Part shown: piece by piece, positions 1-10,559 of the stretch
Layout: the number at the start of each line of letters is the position of its first letter
Position numbering within the stretch: the first letter of the stretch is position 1
From: Kingdonia uniflora
Taxonomy: Eukaryota > Streptophyta > Magnoliopsida > Ranunculales > Circaeasteraceae
Assembly (NCBI GenBank): GCA_014058105.1
Contig: JACGCM010001346.1
Span: 434,001-498,000, forward strand
DNA length: 64,000 nucleotides
Reading direction: 5' to 3'
The notes under the pieces: model-generated
Told to the model about the DNA's origin: nothing
What the model saw: only the letters and a program-made list of their open reading frames with translations
Database searches by the model: none
Program-made: the position numbers and the translations under genes

Positions 1-240
1 CTTCTCTTTTATCCCCTGAAAGCTCAGTACCACCTACATGTCCCCTTCTCTCTCCTCCCTCCATTTCCTCTCCATCCTTCTCCTAGGTCACTTGAGTCTT
101 ACGGCGTTTCCTACTCGAAGTCCCACCTTCGAGTACCACTACTGCCAGAGGGACATCTGTTGCTATATTTAATACCTCTACGTCACTGCTCTCTTCTCTA
201 GAGCCACGGCCGAACAAACTCGTCTCATTTCTCTCGGTCT
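1..240 (-). pseudogene. Antisense ORF remnant of A1, internal part
   Basis: Read on the minus strand, about 40 codons from 180 down to about 60 are open. They encode an acidic stretch (REESSDVEV) followed by a basic cluster (SSRKRRKTQVT) of the kind that often acts as a nuclear localisation signal. A stop follows, then another charged stretch. It has the same orientation as the two better conserved antisense pieces further right, so it is probably an upstream part of the same protein. No family is recognised. The assignment rests on position and coding-like composition only. Confidence 0.35.
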
Positions 241-1530
241 ATTTATCAATTAGCCTCAGCCTTGAAGATTGATAGGTATGTATTATACCCTGCAGAAGAT
301 GAGACACACAATCAGATCGAAATATTCAATTATTACGTTTCAATAACTCATTTTTCTCTCCCCCTTCCAAACATCTCAAATAACAATTAAATATTCAACC
401 CCAAGCTCGGTCGAACCCTCAATACCCTAAAAATCCCAATGGGCCAGACCTCCAGCCACATGGATTACCCTTTTTTCTCTTCGGACATATCATCACAAAT
501 ATAAAACCCAGCGGCCTATACCCTATTATGTCAACCACATACAGAAACAAAATATAAAGCAGCAAGGCAGAAGGGAAAATTAGATATTATTCACAAGAAG
601 TTAGACGACATAACTGTTTGAATGGCTTTGATCTCTCAGCACCAGCCCAATGTTCTTCTTTCTCAGCAATAACCAAGCGTCGCCTTAACAATGGAGTATA
701 TTTTCCTCTCCGACTCTCTATTTTTCTTTGTGTACAATAAATTGGGAGAAGTGATTTCTTTCTCCCTCTATAAATATCTCTACAAAATAATAAAAAACTA
801 CCTCGATTTCTGAAACTGCCATCATTACCACTCCGCCACTCCCCCTACTTTTCGGCTGAGTGGTGCTTTAACTCCTTTACCCTCAGCAACTCCCACGTAC
901 ACCTCCCACACACACATTTAAGCAATTTTATATTTACCGAGTCGAGCTTTCTGGTACCCTGCCCGAAGTTGTCATGTCAAACTCATATGTCATGTCAATC
1001 TTTTTCCCATACCTCAAGAATATGCTATGATGACCTGCAATTGCAGGGCACTCTGCCCAAGGAACAGTACTACTTCTGACATGCCAACTATTTTGGTTGT
1101 CAGGTTTGTTATCGCAAATGCCCATCTACCTTCAAAGCCCATCTACCTTTAACACAAGAAAATTTCCAAACCGTTCCTTATCCCGCCTTCGAGCCATCAT
1201 CTATACTTTATGTCGAACATTCATCCACACATACCTGATATTCGATACATCAGCCTAAAACTTTTGATTATTCAATTTTATCTCAGTTGGTTACAATTTT
1301 CTAATCATCATTCCTACAAGCTCGACATTCGACAAGTGGTTATCGCACCTAATTTAGCATCGTCTATTATGTTTGCCGCAGATATACATAAATAGTTCAA
1401 TATCACACCCCAACAATTTTTTCAATAAATTCCATTTCATTCGAAACTTTCATTACGCCAATTTAAAAAAAAAATAGCAAACAACATCAATAGAAAACTA
1501 AAAGCCTTCTTTACCATAACCAAGAAGCCC
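241..1530. other. A1 3' region, no recognisable gene
   Basis: AT-rich and pyrimidine-rich sequence with only short, shadow-like ORFs on both strands. A minus-strand stretch around 934-1125 is open for 63 codons but matches nothing I recognise. By position it belongs to the antisense gene or 3' UTR of A1. Confidence 0.4.
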
Positions 1531-1760
1531 CTATTTACAGACGAGGAAATTCTTGTAGAGCCCAGCCTCCTCATCAACTCGGTCTTCTTCAATTATCAAA
1601 TAATCAGCCAGACACTATAGGAAGTAGAGCTGGTTGCTGGCAAGTGGATTCATCTATTGCAGCACCCTCCACTAGTGAGCATACGACATCCCAGTGATAG
1701 GCTCTTTTGGTTCTACTTCCACCAAGTCAGGTGTCACCCAGTCTAACTCATGTCCCTGAA
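1531..1760 (-). pseudogene. Antisense ORF C-terminus, copy 1 (family A)
   Basis: On the minus strand this reads a C-terminal segment with the motifs LDWVTPD, EPKEPITGMSYA, LADYLIIEEDRV and a terminal CK followed by TAG at 1531. Two in-frame stops interrupt it. The same order of motifs recurs at 2502-2745 and, shortened, in the complete element A2 (20848-21090). It is therefore a conserved protein of family A, encoded antisense to gag-pol just before the 3' LTR. Function unknown; the acidic helix near the end suggests a protein-binding or structural role at most. Confidence 0.6.
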
Positions 1761-2501
1761 GAATTTCTCAATCAGCTCCTACGTCTTCTCCTCTACTCGA
1801 TGCTCTCTGGCTTCCATTGTCTTATAATATCGCCTATTAGGAGTGGTATCCATAGTCTGACTATTAGGAGAAGAAGAGTCAGACACTTTACTCAGAGAAG
1901 ACAGCGCAGATGTTTAAAGCCTCTCGTAACACTCCCTACTTATACTTAATGGCAGCCGCATTTAAACCCTCCTTAATCACCTCCCACATTTATCCCAGTC
2001 TTCAATTGCCTTTCTCAGAATCGCAACAGTAAAAATTTTTCAACTTCCATGACTCAACGGTTTTCTCAGCATATGTACTCTACACCAAATTCTGAGGTCT
2101 TGCAGTTGACACATCTCTATTCTCGAATCATCGACACCTCTCTATACTCTGTTACAACATTTTCTACATAGTACTTTGAGAATTCGGGTTCACTTATTCA
2201 TTCCAAGGTCAAAATGTTAATCTATTTCTTCGATCACTACATTATCGTTCAAAATAACTTTCCCCAAGAAGGTTACTATCAATATTCTTTACCCTTCGTT
2301 TGAAGGTCAAAGTACGATCCCGTGCCTGCAATCTATTCATCTATCATACTTGTCAAAAACAAAATACATAATTTCATTGAACTATTTTTTTCATTAAGAT
2401 GCTTCGACAGTACAAAACAAGAAAAAGCGACAGACATACAACGCCATAAAAAAAAAAACACCCACCACCAGCACCCTGTCACCACCTTGTGAATAACCCC
2501 C

Positions 2502-2745
2502 CTATTTGCATACGGGGCAGTTCCTCTTGCACAGTTCTGGCCATTCCTCCAGCAACTGGTCCTCCTTTTCTACTATACTCTCGGCTAAGCTCTGCAAAAA
2601 ATAGTACCTACTGTTGGCCGTTTCGAATGACCTTTGGAAGGCCCATAACCATTATGCATACGGTTGCCCATTGATCGGCTCTTCGGGATCTAGCTCGATA
2701 ACATCTGGCATGTCCCAATCCAGCCCTTTGTCACCAAAAAACTTC
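2502..2745 (-). pseudogene. Antisense ORF C-terminus, copy 2 (family A)
   Basis: The minus strand reads FFGDKGLDWDMPDVIELDP, then EEPINGQPYA, a stop, and RYYFLQSLAESIVEKED before a terminal VCK and TAG at 2502. It parallels copy 1 at 1531-1760 and the A2 copy. In this copy only one stop interrupts the last 80 codons, so it is the best preserved of the three. The distance between the two terminal stops (2502 and 1531) is 971 bp. Confidence 0.6.
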
Positions 2746-3072
2746 ACTTCAGCTCCGCAGTCTATCGTCCTATTTGACGGTCCTGTTCAGCTATTTTCCT
2801 CAGGTGTCGGGTGTTCGGTGTGGTCTCCATGCTGTGTATGTACTCACCAAAGAAGAAGATGTTGCTTTACCTCCTGTTAACCCCTATTTTATTCGACAAT
2901 CAAGAGTATTTATTACCTCGTAATCACCAATCCAACTTAATTACCCAATTTCATAACCTCCCTCAGAACTGCCACATTCAGCAGCCAATACTTCAACTTC
3001 TAACTCCAAACTTCTTTTCTCAACAAATGCCCTCTACACCAATTTTCAAGGTCCCTGCTGAGAGGGAGCGAA

Positions 3073-3573
3073 TGTAGTAGCCTACTCGTAGCCTTCTAAC
3101 ACTTATAAAGTACTCGAAGGCCACATCAAAGCCTACCTAATAGCTCGAACCTTAATACGTTAGTAATCAAGCCCATGAAACCTTCCGAGACTATTTGAAC
3201 ACTCAAAGGAAACATCAAACCATAAATGCTTCAACCATGGTCGTACATGGCTGAAGGAAAACATGTCAGGAAGCCTGCTCACCAGACAAAACAGTGGAGC
3301 ACGCCGCTTGACAACTACGTTGCTAAACCCAACAACTACAGTATCAGAACCAACAACTACAATGTTAGAATCGACAAATTGTAGCGCCAGAACTGATTCC
3401 GGGTATAATTATGTTGCCCCCGGAGGATACAGATGAAACTTGACCTCCCATGGTGACTCATCCCATGGTAGATTAGTCTTATTAGTATTAATTATATGCT
3501 TAAATCCCCTGGTATTCGATAAAATTCATAGTATAAGAGTCAACTTCTCCTCTTGCGAAGTTAGTCCCCTACA
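3073..3573 (+). repeat. 3' LTR of A1
   Basis: Starts TGTAGTAGCCTACTCG and ends GTTAGTCCCCTACA, matching both ends of the A2 LTRs. It is 501 bp against 697 and 736 bp in A2, so it has lost internal sequence; the TATA region around the A2 start site is not recognisable. The following five bases are AAGGC, which would be one half of its target duplication. Confidence 0.8.
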
Positions 3574-5883
3574 AAGGCTTCCCAAGTTGCTGAGGTTAAC
3601 AAGCTATAATCGGAGGCGAGAGTGGATCTGGAGGGTGGGGGCTGAGCATGTCAGGCTTGGCCATCACTTTATATCCAAAGGATACACGAAAGAAGAGGTA
3701 GATGCCATTAGGGCTGACATCTATGTAGAGGAAGAGGATAAAGAGTTTGAAGATGATGCCATTGGGGTGGTTGATTGGCTGGATGGTGTATCTCCTCAGA
3801 CGGCGAGGAATAACCAGGAGGATTATAACGAGCTCCCGAAGACTAAAATTGAGAAGGTAGGATAGTATGATTGTACTGTGATTGTATGAATATGTCATAT
3901 GTTTGTAAATTGGTTGGACATATTTTGGATAGAATTCAGCAGGCTAAGTTACTTTCTGCAAACCTTGCTGTAGGTGCCTAAGGACGTATGCCTCAGAATA
4001 ATAGATTTTGAGGTTGAGCTTGCCAAGGAGATAAAGACTTCAGTGTTTCTGTTGTCTTTACAAGCGGAACTGCAGGTAAGAATAGAGCAATAAATTTTGA
4101 TTCCTATGCTGTATTAGCATAGGGCTAAAAAAAATCAATATAATGTAGACAAATCGGCAACTCATTACCGATTTAGAGTTAAACGGCATTGGAATGGTGC
4201 TAGATATAAAAGAATTTAAATTTTTGGCATACTCAAGTATACAGAATGCATACCTTAGACTTGTGAATATATGTTATGGAGCATCCACCCGAGATTATAC
4301 TTCGACCTTAAGTTCAGAAGTAGTTGTACACAATGAATGTTAAAAAATAGATATATTATAAGACATGAGGAATATAGTATTGGATCTTCAAAATCGAACT
4401 GATATAATATATCTGTAATGTGCAGGTTAAATTAGAGTCAGTTCGCTTTCGTGAAGATGAAACTCTCCAATGTAACCAAGAATTTGCAGAAGAGTTTGAT
4501 AGGATGAGAGAGGCGAATGATGATCGAGAAGATCAACATGTGAAGGTGCATTTCAAACTCATTGAGGCTACACAAACAGTTGTTGACCTATCCCAAAAGA
4601 TCGATGACAAGGATGTCGAAATAGTAAAAGGACGAGAAGAGATTGAGGAATTAAAAGAAAGCGCAGTGAAACTCAAAAACTAGAATGATACATTATTGGC
4701 AAAGAGAAAAAAGGCAGACATGGCCTGTTACCGCTTACAGGCTTCAAAAAATTTAGAGGACGATCTGAATTGTTTGGTGGTTGGTTTCAGAAGGGACCTA
4801 ACCAGGAAAACTCATGACTATAAGAAAATTCAATCTGATTTGGCGAATAGCAAGAGCAAGCTATGACAATTTAAGATGAAGTTAGCCAATAAATATAACG
4901 ACATAAAAAGAGTTTGAGACTATCTAACTATGTCTGAATTGGCAGCTGAGCAAATGACTATAGCTTTTTCTGCGAAGGATAAGAAATTGCGGTCAGTTCA
5001 GCAGAGATGCAATGAGTTGAATGAAAGGGTAGCACACCTAAAGGCCAAATTTGGTTAGGTCAACTTGCATACAAGGAATGTTGACACTGGGGAGCGCTCG
5101 AAGGGGAAGAAAAATGAGGGTAGAAACTCTCTTGTTCAAGGCGATGTTGTTAGCTTATCAACTCGAATAAGGGGGTTGGAGGGGGATGTTGTTCAGCTTC
5201 AAGGGAATATGTGCAAAGTGGTTGAGCAATTGCAGGCGTATGAAGGTAAATTGGACACTGCTCTCACCAGGAAGAGAGAGTTCAAAAGGGTTATCAGATC
5301 TAAGAAGATCGTGATAAGGGACAAGGAGGAATTATTAAAGAATGTTCCCAATGTGAATGAACTGAAGAAGGAGATCAAGACACTTCGTGCTCTAGTTATT
5401 TAATTGAAGGCGATTAATCAAGATGAGTCAGTAAAAGCTAACAAAATATCTGTAGAGAACATAGCCTTTACAGATTGGGTAGACAGATAACTGAAGAGTC
5501 ACAAAGCTATGCAAAAAAGGTTAGGAGATCACCTTTAGAGGGCTAGGATGTCTTGGTCTCACTCAATTGTAACTTAAGCCTTACATTTAAACTTGTTGAC
5601 ATCTAAGATTGCTTATTTCACAGAAGAGGATAAAAGAATTGAGTTAGAGAGAAATATCTTATTTAACTGCATGTCAGGAAGGATATGTATCTGCAGGGTT
5701 GACATAGATCAAGGAGATTGCACTAGCTCCATGGGAATGGATCTCGGCCCTCGAACTACTTTATTGAAAGAGGAGGGTATGACTATTGTCATTGCTCATG
5801 CTCGAGAATTTATGGATGGTCGACCTCCTGCTGTGAGGGTTAGCGAAGCTGGCATCCCCATAGCAGAAAAAATGCCATTATAG
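3574..5883 (+). pseudogene. Antisense spliced coiled-coil gene of B1
   Basis: Encoded on the strand opposite to B1 gag-pol. Three exons are visible: 3574-3856 (5' end cut by A1; contains SKGYTKEEVDAIRADIY and DGVSPQTARNNQ), 3974-4075 (34 codons, no stop) and 4426-5883. The introns have GT and AG ends (GTAGGA...TGTAG and GTAAGA...TGCAG). All three exons are in phase 0, so they join in one frame. The last exon is almost entirely charged heptad-like sequence (NQEFAEEFDRM, KKIVIRDKEELL), typical of a long coiled coil, and ends with DLGPRTTLLKEEG before a stop at 5881. Several in-frame stops show decay. B2 carries the same gene with the same intron positions. Biochemical function unknown. Confidence 0.75.
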
Positions 5884-5929
5884 TGGGTGTATATAAACCT
5901 AAAAAAGAAATAATATTTGTTGCAGACAT

Positions 5930-6570
5930 GTTCAGAGATGAAAGCTAGTTTTACCTTTACTTTATCTTATGTCTTGTTAAGCTTTTCGATCAAAAACTAG
6001 TATTACCTTTGCTTTAATCTAGGAGTTGAATAGATGAAGTCGATACAAGTGTAACCTTGATCAAGCCGATAGAATATCGTAGACATAGTGAAAGATATGA
6101 AAGTTAGTATGACCTTTACTTGATCTTATGTCTGGTAGAGTCCTTTGATTGAAAATAAGTTTTACCATGTTCTAACCGCGGGAGATGTGGTAGAGTCAGC
6201 CAAACCAAGTGTTATCCTTGATTTAATTGGTATGATGTCACAGACATATGGAAAGAGATGAAAGCTAGTATTAGCTTTGCTATATCTTATGTCTGGCAGA
6301 GTCGATTGATTGAAAACAAGTGTTACCTTGCTTTAATCGTAGGAGATGTGGTTGGGTCAACCAAATAAAGTATTACCCTTGACTTAACTAGTATGATGTC
6401 GTAGACATATGGAAAGAGATGAAATCTAGTATTACCTTTGCCTTATCTTATGTCTAGCAGAGTCCATTGATTGAAAACAAATAATACCTTGCTTTAATCG
6501 TAGGAGATGGAGTAGAGTCAGCCAAACCAAGTGTTATCCTTGATTTAACTGGTAGAATGCCGATTGAAAG
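5930..6570. repeat. Tandem repeats of about 160 bp in B1 3' UTR
   Basis: The string CTTATGTCT recurs at 5966, 6125, 6286 and 6447, giving spacings of 159, 161 and 161 bp. Each unit also contains GATGAAAGCTAGTATTA, a stretch like GATTGAAAACAAGTGTTACC, and GTGTTATCCTTGATTTAA. About four diverged units lie between the end of the antisense gene and the end of pol. Variable tandem repeats at this place are a known property of Tat elements. Confidence 0.8.
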
Positions 6571-6729
6571 CTAGTATTATCTATGCTTAAATCTATGTAT
6601 TGTCTATAAAGGAGAGAGATGCATGAAGAAAACCTGTAAGTTTCATTGATGCAGATAGAAATCTCACTTCTAGAATAAATAAAAAATGAAAATGAAATAG
6701 TGAGGGACCAAACGATAATATTGTTTAAG

Positions 6730-7920
6730 TCACCTAGTGCTCCAAGGACTCAAGATGTGGACGCCCTCTTCTGTTATGAGGTATTATGATCCCAGGCCTA
6801 AGAGACCTGTGATAAAGAATGAACCTTCCCAATTTTCTGCTAGTTTCCCAGCATAAGGCTCTTTGTGGTGTTGAGGTATTTCTCATAGGACGAGATCATC
6901 AATTTGAAAAGTACGACTTTAGACTTATTTGTTGTACGAACTGGCTAGCATATGGTGATATCAATCTAGGTTAGCGATGGCGCGTTCCCTGATTTCATCG
7001 ATCCAATTGAGGTTGCAGGCCAATTCAAACTCATTTTCTTCCTCAGTTAGCTCGTGATCTTTGACTAGATGGTGGTATTCAAAAGGAATGACGGCCTCAG
7101 TACCATAGGTATGGAGGAATGGAGTGCATCCGGTTGAATGTCGTAGAGTGGTATGATATGCCCATTAAACATGAATGAGTTCCTGAACCCAATTCCCTTT
7201 TTTTGGGAGTGTAGACCTTTTTTTAGTCTATCGACGATGGTTTTGTTGGTGATTTTGGCTTGGGCATTGCCTTGAGGGTAGTAGAGGTTAGATGGCGAGT
7301 AAATGATGTTGTATTGGTTGAGGAAAGCTACGACCTTTTCTCCAACAAATTGAGGCATGTTATCGATATAAATTAGGTGGAGGTACCCAAACTGAGTGAT
7401 GATATGTTCCCAGATAAAATAGATGACCTCTTCTTCTTTAGTTTGACAATGTGAAATTACTTCTACTCATTTTATAAAATAATAATCAGTAGCTACGTGG
7501 AGGTGGCGGTGGTTACCTGGAAAATTAGGAATCTCGCCGACCAGATTGAGTGCCCATCTTTTGAATGGCCAAAACACCATGCTTGCATGGAGTTTGAGCG
7601 TAGGGACACGTATCCTCTTTCCATGTCGCTGACATGCATCATATTTGCATAACTACTCTTTTGCTTGCGCATGCCGGGCTAGAATACTCCATGTGTTATG
7701 GCTTTGTTTGCTAGTGATTGACCTATGGTATGAGGGCCATAAGTTCCTTCATGTAAATTGCGGAGCATCTCGTCTTCTTTCATTTCGGTGGTACAAGGTA
7801 CCATTTTGATTGGTATAGCGCCTTGAGTTGTTTTTCAACTTTCGGCGCTCCTTCGGATCCATTGGAAGTAGTCCTTCACATTGCTTGTCGATACCGAGAT
7901 AAACTTATAAAAGCTTTCGC
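6730..7920 (-). pseudogene. Integrase domain of B1 pol
   Basis: The minus strand encodes the C-terminal pol domain that joins element cDNA to the chromosome. Recognisable are the second catalytic block (IDNMPQFVGEKVVAF, where active copies have an SDNG-type motif) and YYPQGNAQAKITNKTI, in which the catalytic glutamate after the GN-Q motif is lysine. The rest of the core and the zinc-binding N-terminus are readable only in pieces. The end of pol lies near 6730, just before the tandem repeats. The domain is non-functional. Confidence 0.75.
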
Positions 7921-7959
7921 CTATCGTCGTGTCCCCCTTTATTACCCCCAGTGTTGATC

Positions 7960-8380
7960 ATGCATACAAAAATACAATCAATGTTGAAGGTTGAAATTAC
8001 TTCGATGTGGAGATATCGAGCTTCTATGCCTAAAACCCTGGCTAAATATGTCATGAAATCGGCGTATCAATTTTTGCCTCGAGGAAGATAATCGAGAATT
8101 GCTTTCACAAACTTGCTCATCCTATCTATGACGAGGGCTGCATATTCGATCATCTTGCTATTTTTCTTATATTGCTTAAAGTAATGGTGGACGATGAGTA
8201 GTAAATCTATGTAAACGAAGAGTTTTGGGATGCCGAGTTCGAGGGCAAGGTCGAGTTTGTGAATGAAAGCTTCATACTCGGTGACAATATTTGGGGGCCT
8301 AAAAATCTTGGCGGATTGATTTCTCAATTCTGTCGTTGGTAGGGGCAATCAGTACGATTCTAATTCCTGGCCCTGTGGAT
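7960..8380 (-). pseudogene. Second (archaeal-type) RNase H of B1
   Basis: Between RNase H and integrase the minus strand reads EYEAFIHKLDLALELGIPKL, then MIEYAALVIDRM and DYLPRG. These are the conserved blocks of the additional RNase H found in Tat elements, where EYEAL and the later helix contribute to the active site. The N-terminal DGS block is damaged. The domain would degrade RNA in RNA-DNA hybrids during reverse transcription. Confidence 0.7.
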
Positions 8381-8469
8381 CCTGCTGATTCATCTGCTGG
8401 AAGTCTCTACCCTTTCTTGTAATCCATTCAGCTCACTCGTCAAATGTTTTTAGGGGCAGATCCTCTGTA

Positions 8470-9960
8470 GGTTCCTTTGAAAGGTCAGGATCATGCTCTT
8501 CCCACTTAGGATCTTCTACTGGAAAATCTGTGAGGAAATTGGCCACGACCTACCCTTTTTCGGAATGACGTTATTCAAACTTGATATCATGTTCTCCCAA
8601 AATGATTGACCATTGTTATTGTTGCACTCTTTTTTATTTTTCTTTCTTGGATAGAACTTCCCGAAGGGGGTTGTTCGTCATGACTTTGATGGAATGAGCT
8701 TGGAAGTAGTGCTTGAGCTTCTGTGAAGTATAAACAAGAGTGAGAAGAAGCTTTTCGATTTTAGAGTACCTCGTTTCGACTGGAGTGAGGGTTTTGCTGA
8801 TGAAGGAGACTGGCTTCTCAATTTTCCCTTCAATTCGAATGAGAACCAAGCCGAGTGAAGTATCAGTAACTGAGAGGTAGATAATTAGTTCCTCATTATC
8901 TATTGTGGTGTTCATGATGGGAGACTTCCCCAAATAAGTTTTTGAGATCTTGAAAAGCTGCCCGCATTCTGATGTCCACTGAACTACTGCATTTCACTAA
9001 ACATTTCCTCATATGGTACAATCGCGAAGTAATAAGTACAACCAATGACAACGGTCTGAAGATTTTGAAATAAAATGGTTGATTACGGCAATCTTGTCGG
9101 TAAGTTTCTAAACGTCTTTTGTTGTTTTTGGAGATGGTACGTCGAAGAGGGCCCGATTCCAATCTGGATCGGCCTCAATCCCCTTCTTGCTGATAAGGTG
9201 ACCTTGAAATCGACCAGAATGTACTCTGAATTTATACTTATCAGGATTGAGACGCATCTTATAAGATCGAAGTATGTTAAATATTATGTAGAGATCAGAA
9301 ATGTGACTGATAGACTGTAAGCTCTTGCACAGGAGATCGTCAATGTAGACTTCCATGACTTTCCCTATATGTGCTTTGAGCATAGTAGTCATCAATCGTG
9401 GATAAGTTGCACCAGAGATCTTTTAGGGCATGACTTTGTAGCAATAAAGTCTTCTTTCAGTGATTAAAGTGATCATTTCTTGATCTTCATCCACGAGTAG
9501 AATCTAATTGTATCACGAAGTAGCATCCATCATTAATAGGAGTTTATGACCATCTATGGACTCAAGGATCTGATGAATGTTGGGAAGAGGAAAACTATCC
9601 TTTGGAGAATGTATGTTAAGATTGGTAAAATCTGCACAAACTTTTTTGGGACAACGGCGATGTTGGATATCCAATCTAGATACTTGTCTTCTCGGATGAA
9701 TCCTTCTTTGATCAATTTCTCAATCTCCATGTTAACTTCATCTCAAATTCATGGTGATAGGCATCGTTGTTTCTGTTTGACTGCGGTGGCGTTGATGTTG
9801 ATTGCCAATTTGGGACATGCCTTTGTCGGATCGACCCCAGGCATTTCTTCAAAAGACCACGCAAAAATGTTTATATTTAGTCGTAAGAACTAAATAAGGG
9901 CGTCTTTCTCGTGTTGAACTAGCTTAGTACCGATAAAAGAACCTCTGCAAGGTCCATCAA
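8470..9960 (-). pseudogene. Reverse transcriptase and RNase H of B1
   Basis: Minus-strand pol core. The RT catalytic block VYIDDLLCKS is intact and is followed by GHLISKKGIEAD and PSPKTTKDV; upstream, the block after PKK is broken by a deletion. The RNase H part shows VTDTSLGLVLIR, FISKTLTPVETRYSKIEKLLL and ITN-type sequence, all standard for this lineage. Frameshifts separate the blocks, so no full polyprotein can be read. Confidence 0.8.
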
Positions 9961-10084
9961 TGCTAATGTATTCGATGGGATCCTCCGTGGATTGCTGATC
10001 ATCTGGGCAATCAGCTTGCTGCAATTGCTATGATGTAAAGTTTTTGGAGGTATCTAGAATTGCAGAGACAATATTTTCATAAGC

Positions 10085-10530
10085 TCAAAAAAGCTTTTGA
10101 CTACCCCTTATTTCATAAATACCATTGTCGTGTTTAAAACGGAGTGCTTGATAATTGGTAGAAGCGATTGCTTCCATATTATGAATCCCACAACGGTCCA
10201 TAATCCCAAGATAATGAGATTTGACATTGATCACATAGAAGATGATGTCGATGGTGGCTGGTCCAGCGGAAATAGGTAAGGTGATCATCCCTACTGGCTC
10301 TTCTTTAAAACCATTGAATCTACTGAAATCGGTGTCACTCAGAATAACTTGATCGGTCAATCCCATTTGGTCGATAGTGTTCTGAAAGAGGATCTCAATA
10401 CCGCTGCAAGTATCGATCATCATTGTGTGCATGATAGACTTTTTTATCTTGAGCATTATGACTAATGCATCATGATGTGGAAATTTGACATGACTAGTAT
10501 CGCAATCTTTGAAGGATATTCCGAGTCGGC
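10085..10530 (-). pseudogene. Aspartic protease domain of B1 pol
   Basis: Minus strand, 123-codon open stretch. The catalytic loop reads MMIDTCSG, where active retropepsins have DTGS or DTGA, so the glycine after threonine is replaced by cysteine. Upstream is the family block ISFKDCDTSHVKFPHHDALV, downstream GFKEEPVGMITLPI and GIMDRCGIHNMEAI. In an active element this domain would cut the Gag-Pol polyprotein in the virus-like particle. Confidence 0.8.
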
Positions 10531-10559
10531 GATTGTTCGACTCAGGCAGAAGTTTGGCT

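Larger units (their letters stand above)
1531..3060. repeat. Tandem duplication of about 950-970 bp in A1
   Basis: Two diverged copies lie side by side. The antisense ORF terminus occurs at 1531 and again at 2502. The pre-LTR segment beginning CAACTTC and containing TTTTCTCA..A..TG..CTCTACACCAA occurs at 2041 and again at 2994. Only the right copy leads into the polypurine tract and LTR. The complete element A2 has a single copy, so the duplication is specific to A1 or was lost in A2. Confidence 0.55.
1..3573 (+). mobile_element. Tat-type Ty3/gypsy element A1, 3' part only
   Basis: This is the 3' end of a family A LTR retrotransposon whose gag-pol lies left of the window. It ends in an LTR (3073-3573) preceded by a purine-rich tract (TGAGAGGGAGCGAA), the same order as in the complete copy A2. 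No pol domain is visible here. The body is 3' untranslated region with pieces of an ORF on the opposite strand. Immediately after the LTR, at 3574, the sequence becomes the middle of the antisense coiled-coil gene of element B1. That is what an insertion of A1 into B1 would leave. The expected left half of B1 and the left LTR of A1 are outside the window, so the nesting is inferred. Confidence 0.75.

Noticed and set aside
3596..3898. 100-codon minus-strand ORF
   Set aside because: It overlaps the B1 antisense exon on the other strand, has no motif and looks like a shadow of that coding sequence.
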